From CALOAD01 sp942491415 (GTDB lineage Bacteria; Cyanobacteriota; Vampirovibrionia; Gastranaerophilales; CALOAD01): a stretch of DNA of 56,208 nt. Every line of letters begins with the position of its first letter. Within the stretch, counting starts at the first letter, position 1. Shown one piece after another: positions 9,263 to 15,996 of the stretch. Location: the NCBI GenBank assembly GCA_942491415.1, contig CALOAD010000021.1, positions 1 to 56,208 on the forward strand. The letters are read 5' to 3'. A program made the position numbers and the translations under genes. A model generated the notes under the pieces. That model had not been told where the DNA came from. It made no database searches and saw only the letters and a list, made by a program, of their open reading frames with translations.

Positions 9263-9769
9263 CTACCACCTCATAAACTCTGCGATAGCTTTATCATTAG
9301 CTAAAGGTTGTTTATCTTTTTGAAACGTATCCATCTCTTTAACTTCGCTAACGACCTTCAAAAGCGAAATGATTTTCCTTGGTGTGGCTTTCCAAAAATC
9401 CTTTTCACTCATATTCAAAGTCACAGTGGCAGTATAATAAAGCAAAGCCCAGTCCCACTCTTCAAAAAAGTCATAATCCTCACTAAGTGAAACCTTCAAA
9501 GCTTCTGATATAAGAGCCACAACTCCGCTATCAAGCGACATTTTCTCTATTTTTTCTAATGATATTTTATTCTCTTGATGAAGCAATCCTGCCCAGATAA
9601 AGATTTTTATTACCGATTCATTAAAGTTATTCAAAAGCTCAAAAGCCTTGGGGATAGAACCTAATAGTTGTTCAATATTAGCAAATGCATTTAAATCGTA
9701 TTTTAAAGTACAATTTTTAGACTTAATTTTCACAGGAATTTCCTGTGGTTTTATTGCCGTTAATGTCAT
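9263..9769 (-). CDS. Tail assembly chaperone
   Basis: 168 residues. The N-terminal half (LKYDLNAFANIEQLLGSIPK, then IKIFIWAGLLHQENKISLEK) resembles GTA gp10/TAC proteins that bind the tape measure. The C-terminal half, WALLYYTATVTLNMSEKDFW followed by KATPRKI, resembles the TAC_6-type chaperone domain with its 'FW..TPRE' motif. The two parts together suggest a fused chaperone in which lambda would use a programmed frameshift. It lies between the tail tube gene and the tape measure gene, the invariant position for this function. Confidence 0.7.
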   Translation of the reverse strand: MTLTAIKPQEIPVKIKSKNCTLKYDLNAFANIEQLLGSIPKAFELLNNFNESVIKIFIWAGLLHQENKISLEKIEKMSLDSGVVALISEALKVSLSEDYDFFEEWDWALLYYTATVTLNMSEKDFWKATPRKIISLLKVVSEVKEMDTFQKDKQPLANDKAIAEFMRW

Positions 9770-9832
9770 CTTTCATTCCTTTCATAAAGAAACACAAGGA
9801 GAGAAAACTCCCCCCTTGTGCTTTAATTGCTA

Positions 9833-10381
9833 TTAGCTAATAGCTGCAGGGGTTTCGTTAATTTGATATTCTTTGATTTTGCCGTCAAAAGTAGTCGGTA
9901 TTGCAATACCTGTGGCTGAAATGATTGCATAATCTTGAGTTTTGTACTCAACCACTACAGAATTAGCCCTACACTTGAATAAAGTGAAGTGGAAATCACC
10001 AAATTCGCCGCCTGTATAATTCGCCTTACCTTCTAACTTGAAGTATTTAGGTGAATCATCCGCACTTACAGTGTAGGTGTGTGTTTGGTTGGGTGCAGTA
10101 CCTTCAGAAGTAAGTGAGCCGCCTTCTAAAATTGCTAATACATCCAAATCAACCTTTGCACTATCGAATGAAAACCCGATAGTATCAAGCTGAATGAAAT
10201 AGTCTAAAATTTTGCCATCGCCTTTAAGTCCTTTTTCAGTAAACTTTGGAGATAGATCAATTCTTTGAATCCCCGGCACATCCACCGCACTGCCATAAGT
10301 TAGTGCTGCTGAATCTTCTGTAAGTTCAAAGATTTTTACGTCATCGACGCCTAAAATAACCGATTGTTTTGATAAAGTCAT
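9833..10381 (-). CDS. Major tail tube protein
   Basis: 182 residues, beta-rich and without long hydrophobic segments. It starts MTLSKQSVILGVDDVKIFEL and includes GGEFGDFHFTLFKCRANSVV, typical of siphophage/GTA tail tube proteins, and lies directly upstream of the chaperone and tape measure. The protein polymerises as hexamer rings around the tape measure. The leader GAAAGGAAAAGGAAATTATG is close to that of the two fibre-like genes upstream. No frameshift or truncation seen. Confidence 0.8.
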   Translation of the reverse strand: MTLSKQSVILGVDDVKIFELTEDSAALTYGSAVDVPGIQRIDLSPKFTEKGLKGDGKILDYFIQLDTIGFSFDSAKVDLDVLAILEGGSLTSEGTAPNQTHTYTVSADDSPKYFKLEGKANYTGGEFGDFHFTLFKCRANSVVVEYKTQDYAIISATGIAIPTTFDGKIKEYQINETPAAIS

Positions 10382-10430
10382 AATTTCCTTTTCCTTTCTT
10401 AACTGTTAACCGCTAGACTTACCTAGTTTC

Positions 10431-10505
10431 ATTCCGGATTTTCATCTGCTTGTAGACGAAAAATGAGTCGTACAAGGCTGGATGCTCGAAGAGTAGATCC
10501 GGAAT
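10431..10505. repeat. Dispersed palindromic repeat, expanded form
   Basis: ATTCCGGAT at 10431 is answered by ATCCGGAAT at 10497, enclosing about 57 bases that themselves can fold. It is an expanded relative of the compact hairpin at 11705-11726. It lies in the 221-bp gap between the tail tube gene and the second fibre-like gene, where no ORF is supported. Confidence 0.6.
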
Positions 10506-10546
10506 CTATTTAATTTACATTAAAAATGTTTATACTTTATTCGTTA

Positions 10547-10572
10547 GATTCTGAATCCCGTTCAGAATGACA
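10547..10572. repeat. GATTCTGAA...TTCAGAATGACA hairpin
   Basis: GATTCTGAA pairs with TTCAGAATC-like bases across a 5-base loop and ends in GAATGACA. It is the shortest member of the dispersed hairpin family also seen at 11769, 21267 and 23232. Confidence 0.6.
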
Positions 10573-10602
10573 ATAAATAGATCCCAAAATATTTCTCATT
10601 AT

Positions 10603-11655
10603 TTAAATACTTAGATCTTGTTTATTAATATTTATTTTTATACGCCAATGAGACTCAGTAACTGCTGTAATAAGCACACCATCTGTTTTACGATATATAT
10701 AAGTTTGATTATATGGATATATAATACTAATAGCTTCATCGGTTACAAATGCCGGTACGGTTGCATAACCAGCTCCGGCATAACCATAAAAAGGTATTTC
10801 GTCGCCAACGTTATAACCATTGTTAGCTGTTACACATACTAAACTTAGATTTACATCATCAGGGTTTAATTTAATTCCAAGTGTATTTAAGGCTAAAGAT
10901 TGATAACCTCCCACTGAAGGTATATCTATATTTTCAACAAATAATTGTCGATTAAACGCATAGCTAACGGGGACTTCCAGCGTTCCGCTTGTTTTTGTAA
11001 CCTCACCGAGTTTTACAAACTGACATTCTTGCCAAGCTGAACCATCATATTTATACGGCTTATAAGGCTTCACCCCGATATCAAGCCATAAATCTCCATT
11101 TTCAGGGTTAGAAGGAGCTTTAAAACACTCTGTAATTTCATTGGTTGTCAAAACAGGATTTTGACCTTTTTCCTTGATAACAATATACGTACCATCATCG
11201 CTGATGCTTCCAATCGTCAGATCACTTTCAATACTCTCAATCGAACCGTCAGAATAAGTCATAATTGTTGCAGGGTTTGTATTTCCCGCCAATAACTTGA
11301 TACTGCTATCATCTGTTTTTTCAATAAATTCGGCATAACCATCAACGTTCTTCCTTCCGCTATTCACAGCGTAAGGTGTTGTTAGGTCAGGTCTTATGTT
11401 TGATATTGCACTGGTTAACTGCGACTTACTCACCGCATGATTATCTTCTGTTGCGTTGGCGACGGTGAAAGTCTCGTTTGAATCACCGTTTTTGCGGGCA
11501 AGATAATCGTGAGCGTTTTCATTTATGTTATGGTTGCTCAAATCATTCGCTACACTGCCTTCTATATAGTTTTTTATTGCCGTGAAATTTTCGTTCATAT
11601 GTTCGGCTAAAATTTTTGTACCCGCTACAAAAATATTTGGTATTGATAATGTCAT
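10603..11655 (-). CDS. Tail fibre or tail appendage protein with shared anchor
   Basis: 350 residues. The first 34 (MTLSIPNIFVAGTKILAEHM, then NENFTAIKNYIEG) are nearly identical to those of the gene at 12455-14095, a shared anchor followed by unrelated bodies. Around residue 200 is GDLWLDIGVKPYKPYKYDGS, then AWQECQ, a motif frequent in phage tail and fibre proteins. The C-terminal 100 residues are beta-rich and would be the exposed tip. No catalytic motif recognised. The gene is framed by palindromic repeats on both sides and carries its own GAAAGGAATAAAAATAATG start region. Likely a receptor-contact protein; exact attachment in the virion is unknown. Confidence 0.6.
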   Translation of the reverse strand: MTLSIPNIFVAGTKILAEHMNENFTAIKNYIEGSVANDLSNHNINENAHDYLARKNGDSNETFTVANATEDNHAVSKSQLTSAISNIRPDLTTPYAVNSGRKNVDGYAEFIEKTDDSSIKLLAGNTNPATIMTYSDGSIESIESDLTIGSISDDGTYIVIKEKGQNPVLTTNEITECFKAPSNPENGDLWLDIGVKPYKPYKYDGSAWQECQFVKLGEVTKTSGTLEVPVSYAFNRQLFVENIDIPSVGGYQSLALNTLGIKLNPDDVNLSLVCVTANNGYNVGDEIPFYGYAGAGYATVPAFVTDEAISIIYPYNQTYIYRKTDGVLITAVTESHWRIKININKQDLSI

Positions 11656-11704
11656 TATTTTTATTCCTTTCTTAACTGTTGATTTTTAGGCTTACCTAGG
11701 TGTC

Positions 11705-11726
11705 ATTCCGGATCTAGGTCCGGAAT
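11705..11726. repeat. Compact palindromic repeat ATTCCGGA-6-TCCGGAAT
   Basis: A perfect 8-bp stem with a 6-base loop, preceded by GTC and followed by CTATTTAG, in the gap between the two fibre-like genes. Confidence 0.65.
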
Positions 11727-11768
11727 CTATTTAGTTTTCATTAAAAACTTGAAATACTTTGTCGGTTA

Positions 11769-11807
11769 GATTCTGAATAAAATTCCATGAATTTTTTCAG
11801 AATGACA
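11769..11807. repeat. GATTCTGAA...TTCAGAATGACA hairpin
   Basis: Same family as 10547-10572, with a longer loop containing an inner AAATTC/GAATTT pairing. The order 'CCGGA hairpin, spacer, GATTCTGAA hairpin' is repeated in both inter-fibre gaps, so the whole unit was duplicated. Confidence 0.65.
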
Positions 11808-11817
11808 GGCGCTTGCA

Positions 11818-12493
11818 TTAGTCTTTCCTCACTACTTCAATTACTGCGTCTGCTGTTGTGAAATGTTTTAGAGCACCCATAATTATCGTTGACCATATAC
11901 CCTGCCCCCCTGTCGCTAGATTAAATTTAGTTGAGGTTATAGCATCAACATCACTACCAAATCTTCCCCATCCATTAGAATAATAAGGAGAACCCATACC
12001 GATAATATTTTTCCCGTTATTTACAGGATAAGTACCCCCTGAGTTGTTTTCAAAATAACCACTAACTTCAACATCAGCCAACATATTATGTTCATAGACT
12101 TGATTATGATTAGTTGTTACACCTTGTATTTTGATTGTCTCCTTACCATTAAAAGGTACAGGCTTGACTTCATCAACTTTGCTCGAATTTGTCTCAATAC
12201 TACCGAGCATTAACAAGTTTTTAGTCTCTCCCATAGCGTTAGGATAGCCGATATAACTATTTTGACCGTCAAAGTGCATTATGCCTTTATCATCCGACCA
12301 ATCGTTTTCGGTGTTGAATGCCCATTTGAAAAGATTGCCATTAAATGGATATTGATTATTAGGCTGATAACCTGTTTTTATTTTATTTGTAGCCTTGAGT
12401 TTTTGGGTTGAATTTATAACAAGATCTTCTTGTCCATTAAGCTTGATTATATATTTATTTCCCGTAAATTCGAGTCTTAAAGTGTATTTTTTG
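11818..12493 (-). pseudogene. C-terminal continuation of the large fibre-like gene after a frameshift
   Basis: A single frame continues from about 12,490 as KKYTLRLEFTGNKYIIKLNG, through KWAFNTENDWSDDKGI and MHFDGQNSYIGYPNAMGE, to the stop at 11818. It completes the LamG-like domain started in the upstream frame and adds about 150 residues of beta-rich tip. The break sits in an A6 run at about 12,487-12,493. With the frame repaired the parent protein would be about 760 residues. Slippage in the A run could restore the full product, but ordinary mutation or sequencing error is as likely. Confidence 0.65.
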
Positions 12494-14095
12494 GTTCGGC
12501 TGTAATATTTGAGTTCCTTTTACATCATTAGCAATGTCCCAAGTGCTTGAATTTTGAGCATAAAAAGCTAATTGACTATTTCCATCGACTCTAAAAGCAA
12601 AACTATTATCTACACTACTAAATAACCAACAATTTTCTTTATATGAAAACTCAATTTCAAAAAACCAACGAGAAGAATAAAAATCAAAAGGTAAAAACAT
12701 AATACTACTCGTTCCGTTAAACTCCATCACATCACCATTAACAGTAACGTCCGTAGCTTCGATGGGGTTATTAAACTTGTCTTTGATTTCTCCGTTTTCT
12801 GTGTAGATTTCGTAGCGGGAGGGGTAATGTTTAACGTCCGCATACAGAAAATCAATACGAGTTGTATGCCAATTACTAACAGTTGTTTCATTGGAAAATA
12901 ATGCTATATAATTCGCTGTTATTGTACTAGAGAGTTTTAAACTATTCTTTGCGTTGGCTACTGTTGATAATGTATAGACACCTTCTGATGACCATGAAAC
13001 ACCATCATCGCTATATTTAACGGTAACACTTGAAGGGGTTCTATCAGCTGGATTAGTGCCATACGTATAATAATCAATTTGGTTAATTGATTGTGGAGTA
13101 CTGTAGTGTTTACCAATATACGCACCTGTTGTGGTATCAGACACAAATATCGTACCTGTATTACCATCAAAAGCATTACTATCGGGATACCCACCTGTAT
13201 AGCCACTACTTATAGCTGTTCCAATGCTTGATAAACTTATATCAGTTGTCTCCATCTCCCCCCACACTTGAGGATTAGAGAGTAAATGCACTTCGATGTC
13301 CGTGGCGGTGAGTTCTTTTTTATTCGCTGCTTCGGGTTTTACCTCGATAGCTACATAAAAAGTCTTATCGGCTTCCAAGGCTTCGGGATCATCATACTGG
13401 TTATAAGTACAGATTTCTACATCTTCCATAAGCTTATAAAGATGTTTTTGCCTGCCTTTAACTACATTGAACTCAAGCCCCGCCCTGATTTTATTATCTT
13501 CAAGCGTTCCTGAGACCAAAAACATATCTTTTGTAGTCGTGATTTGACCGTCAAAAGCATTCACACATTGTTTTTTAATATCGCTTGTATCTTCAGCCTT
13601 GACTTCTTTTGCAGTGTATTGAATTTCAGCACAACCGTTAGAGTTAAATTCAATTATCGAAGTATCGCCCTTTTGTACAAAATGACTGAAACCTGTAGGA
13701 GTTTTGAGCTTAGTTTCATTATATACAAGCTGTTGAGGTGTTTCGTTTTGCCATTTGATAATAGCAACACCTTTTATCCAGCCTGTTATTTCTTCAATAC
13801 GACCAGTAGCGTTGACATTGAAGACATTAGCGGTATCGTCAAGAGTAACCCTGTAAAACTCATCGCCTGAATCTAGCGTGCTATCAGGGTCGATAAGCTC
13901 AGAGTCGATAACATATGGGTTTGAAGAGAGCTTTAACGCCCCTGCCATTTCATCACCTGTTTTACTGAGTTTGGATCCGATATCGTTAGTTACTTTTCCC
14001 TCAATATAATTTTTAATCGCCGTAAAATTCTCATTTATATGACTCGAAAGCACTCTTGTACCTGCTTCAAAAATGTGAGGTATTGATAATGTCAT
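12455..14095 (-). CDS. Large tail fibre-like protein with F5/8C and LamG-like modules
   Basis: 546 residues in this frame. Residues 1-34 are the same anchor as in the neighbouring fibre gene (MTLSIPHIFEAGTRVLSSHI). SKTGDEMAGALKLSS near 45-58 is a phage fibre motif. About residues 285-420 form an F5/8 type C (discoidin) domain (GYPDSNAFDGNTGTIFVSDT, SVTVKYSDDGVSWSSEGVYT). About 440 onward is LamG/concanavalin-like (MEFNGTSSIMFLPFDFYSSR), cut by a frameshift near 12,488 and completed downstream to 11818. Both modules bind carbohydrates, so it likely recognises the host surface glycan. Position upstream of the tail tube gene is unusual for a fibre. Confidence 0.7.
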   Translation of the reverse strand: MTLSIPHIFEAGTRVLSSHINENFTAIKNYIEGKVTNDIGSKLSKTGDEMAGALKLSSNPYVIDSELIDPDSTLDSGDEFYRVTLDDTANVFNVNATGRIEEITGWIKGVAIIKWQNETPQQLVYNETKLKTPTGFSHFVQKGDTSIIEFNSNGCAEIQYTAKEVKAEDTSDIKKQCVNAFDGQITTTKDMFLVSGTLEDNKIRAGLEFNVVKGRQKHLYKLMEDVEICTYNQYDDPEALEADKTFYVAIEVKPEAANKKELTATDIEVHLLSNPQVWGEMETTDISLSSIGTAISSGYTGGYPDSNAFDGNTGTIFVSDTTTGAYIGKHYSTPQSINQIDYYTYGTNPADRTPSSVTVKYSDDGVSWSSEGVYTLSTVANAKNSLKLSSTITANYIALFSNETTVSNWHTTRIDFLYADVKHYPSRYEIYTENGEIKDKFNNPIEATDVTVNGDVMEFNGTSSIMFLPFDFYSSRWFFEIEFSYKENCWLFSSVDNSFAFRVDGNSQLAFYAQNSSTWDIANDVKGTQILQPNQKIHFKTRIYGK

Positions 14096-14141
14096 AATTT
14101 TTCCTTTCTTACTGTAAAATATATGCTTTATATGAAACTTT

Positions 14142-14555
14142 TTAACTTGCGGGAGTTGTTATTACCGTACTGAATTTAAAATAGTTCTTTCCCGAGTCTT
14201 CATGGCTAAAATGAGGTGTTTCAACGTGAGAGAAGAACATATCTTTACTATTGCACTTTTTAAATCCGCCATATTCACCGCCAAGCTCGTTAAAAATATC
14301 CCATATAAGGACTGATGCGTCTGAGTAACTTGTATTTCTTGCCACTATTGAAATAGCAATTTTTACATCATTGATTCCTTTTGGTATTGATACTTTGCTT
14401 GATATCGTTTGCTCAGCGTCCGTTAGTGGACTGGCTGAACCGCTTATCACAACAACATTATCGGGAGTTGTCGGAATTGCACCTAATACGCAATTAGAAT
14501 TATCTAATGTTGCTAATTGGGCAATCAGATGGGCTTGTAGATCTTGTTCTATCAT
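14142..14555 (-). CDS. Tail terminator / tail completion-like protein
   Basis: 137 residues from the ATG at 14555, chosen over an upstream start at 14654 because AAGAAAGGAAGAAAT directly precedes it and the longer N-terminus reads through leader sequence. The protein begins MIEQDLQAHLIAQLATLDNS and contains a central 'ISIVARNTSYSDASVLIWDI' helix-strand and a C-terminal HFSHEDSGKNYFKFSTVITT strand, resembling small tail completion proteins that cap siphophage tails. First gene of the tail module, facing away from the XRE regulator. Function rests mostly on position and fold-like features. Confidence 0.5.
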   Translation of the reverse strand: MIEQDLQAHLIAQLATLDNSNCVLGAIPTTPDNVVVISGSASPLTDAEQTISSKVSIPKGINDVKIAISIVARNTSYSDASVLIWDIFNELGGEYGGFKKCNSKDMFFSHVETPHFSHEDSGKNYFKFSTVITTPAS

Positions 14556-14590
14556 ATTTCTTCCTTTCTTGAAACAAATAAACAATTGTT

Positions 14591-14620
14591 TAAAAGTAGA
14601 CACCGAGGGCAAAAAAATAT
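14591..14620 (-). promoter_or_regulatory. 30-bp repeated upstream element, copy B
   Basis: TAAAAGTAGACAC followed by GCAAAAAAATAT on the plus strand, 26/30 identical to copy A at 7610-7639. It ends 36 bp before the tail terminator ATG, next to an AAACAATTGTTT palindrome at 14579-14590. Confidence 0.4.
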
Positions 14621-14676
14621 TCTCATCCAGGTTTTGCGATTTTGAATATATCACACAAAATAATATTTGTAAACTC

Positions 14677-14705
14677 TTGTCTAAAAATATTACTTATGTT
14701 ATAGT
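14677..14705 (+). promoter_or_regulatory. Promoter of the XRE regulator gene
   Basis: TTGTCT at 14677-14682, a 17-base spacer, then TATAGT at 14700-14705. An AAAGGAG ribosome site follows, with the ATG at 14727. Transcription points away from the tail module. Confidence 0.6.
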
Positions 14706-14726
14706 AATTCTTAAAGGAGAAAAACT

Positions 14727-15182
14727 ATGAAAAGCACCGAAATAACTAAAGAAGAACAACTTAAAAAACTCGCAACATTTATTAAAAGAAGACGTGAAGC
14801 TCTCGGGTATTCCGTGCGAGAACTTGAAAAAAACTCGGGCGTGAGCAAGGCTCTTATTAGCAAAATAGAAAACTGCCAAATTTCAAACTTTCCGAAAGAT
14901 ATAACCTTGAAACTTTTAAATAAAGGGCTTAAATGCAAACAAAATGAACTTTTGATATTAGCCAATATATTTTCGAGCGATCATAAAAAAGAACTTACTG
15001 AAAAAAAAGACCTGAATTGGCAAGAAAAACTAAGAGAATTTTTAGCGATTGAAACCGACTTAAACTCTTGCAGCATAGACCAAATAATCCTTTTTTCCGA
15101 AAGAGTTTTACTGTTCCAAAAAATAACCGACAGCGAGCTGGGAGAAAAATATCCCGAGCTAAAAGCACTGCTTGAAAAATAG
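14727..15182 (+). CDS. XRE-family HTH transcription regulator
   Basis: 151 residues. A helix-turn-helix of the XRE/Cro-C1 type spans about residues 17-70, with RREALGYSVRELEKNSGVSK and ALISKIENCQI as the recognition region. The C-terminal half is helical and acidic/basic mixed with no known domain, perhaps for dimer formation. It is divergent from the phage tail genes with a 72-bp intergenic region, which fits a prophage repressor or a regulator of those genes, although it could equally be a host gene. It has its own promoter and an efficient terminator right behind it, so it is monocistronic. Confidence 0.85.
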   Translation: MKSTEITKEEQLKKLATFIKRRREALGYSVRELEKNSGVSKALISKIENCQISNFPKDITLKLLNKGLKCKQNELLILANIFSSDHKKELTEKKDLNWQEKLREFLAIETDLNSCSIDQIILFSERVLLFQKITDSELGEKYPELKALLEK

Positions 15183-15225
15183 AGGACACACTTGCGGAAT
15201 TAATCCGGTGTCCTCTTGTTTGTTT
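15182..15225 (+). terminator. Rho-independent terminator after the XRE gene
   Basis: GAGGACAC (15182-15189) pairs with GTGTCCTC (15208-15215), with an inner CGGA/TCCG stem, followed by TTGTTTGTTT. The stem begins inside the stop codon region of the XRE gene. Confidence 0.75.
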
Positions 15226-15252
15226 AACAGATAAACAAGTGCTACATTTCTA

Positions 15253-15393
15253 ATGAAATTCTTAATTTTAAGATCAAGATATGAGCTTTTAAGAAAAGAA
15301 CAAAAATTAGAAACATCACCTTGTGCCAACAATGAATCAACTCAAAGAACTATTTTTGATGAGTTATTTGAATTGAATAAACTAGATAATTAA
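15253..15393 (+). CDS. Possible 46-residue protein
   Basis: An ORF reading MKFLILRSRYELLRKEQKLE and ending ELFELNKLDN. It has no convincing ribosome site and no recognised family, but fills the space between two terminators and ends 8 bp before a good hairpin. It could equally be chance. The XRE terminator lies upstream, so it would need its own promoter, and none is obvious. Confidence 0.25.
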   Translation: MKFLILRSRYELLRKEQKLETSPCANNESTQRTIFDELFELNKLDN

Positions 15394-15398
15394 ACACA

Positions 15399-15426
15399 AA
15401 AAGGGCAAGTATTTGCCCCTTTTTTA
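15399..15426. terminator. Hairpin AAGGGCAA/TTGCCCCTT with T-run
   Basis: AAGGGCAA and TTGCCCCTT enclose a 3-4 base loop, followed by TTTTTTATTAT on the plus strand. It could also act for the minus-strand lipoprotein gene ending at 15448, because the A-run before the stem gives a T-run on that strand. Confidence 0.6.
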
Positions 15427-15447
15427 TTATATCCTCAATTTCAAACC

Positions 15448-15996
15448 TTACTTCACCGAGCAACTTTTTTTGATTTCATCAAGCCTTTGGCTCAATCCCT
15501 CGGTGAAAGTCAAACTCATTCCGCTATCAGCCAACACAGAGTCTTTTAGCTGCTCATAGGTTTTAATCTTACCGTTTTTAAAAGCTGCTGCTTTTTTGAT
15601 CGGAATCAAAGTCCCTGAAACCTTTTTGCCGTTAAAAGTGTTTATATAATACAGATCACCCTTAAACTCAAGTTTATCCATAATGCCAAGGATCATTCCA
15701 ACAGTGAACAGCGTTTCTACTTCATAGTTATTGGCGTTTCGTATTTTATTTGCAACAACTGTTGCGTTTTGCTCGCTGCAATCTATCACAACCGCATCTT
15801 CAAGCCCTGTAAGTTCCAGCGCCATTTTAAGACGATCAATTTTACTGCTGATTTTAGCCGTTATTGGTGCGATATTTTGTTTTACATAGTTTTTAGCACT
15901 ATGTCTTTTCTTAGAACAACCACAAGAGGTTAATCCCACCGCTAAAACAGCTACTAAAGCTATATTTGCACTTATTTTTATAAATTTATTCATCAT
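15448..15996 (-). CDS. Lipoprotein of unknown function
   Basis: 182 residues. Basic N-region, hydrophobic core IALVAVLAVGLTSC and lipobox LTSC with the lipidated cysteine at position 25. The mature part is soluble, with a repeated pattern of short helices and strands and no recognised domain. Its start codon overlaps the stop of the large exported protein upstream (ATGATG/TAATG region at 15996), so the two are translated together and likely act together at the cell envelope. Signal peptide and lipobox are clear; the role is unknown. Confidence 0.8.
   Translation of the reverse strand: MMNKFIKISANIALVAVLAVGLTSCGCSKKRHSAKNYVKQNIAPITAKISSKIDRLKMALELTGLEDAVVIDCSEQNATVVANKIRNANNYEVETLFTVGMILGIMDKLEFKGDLYYINTFNGKKVSGTLIPIKKAAAFKNGKIKTYEQLKDSVLADSGMSLTFTEGLSQRLDEIKKSCSVK

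Noticed and set aside
10603..14095. Diversity-generating retroelement on the fibres
   Set aside because: No reverse transcriptase or template repeat was found in the window.
3097..14555. Functional gene transfer agent
   Set aside because: Tail genes are GTA-like, but no capsid is present, head genes are Mu-type and broken, and siphophages share the same tail order.
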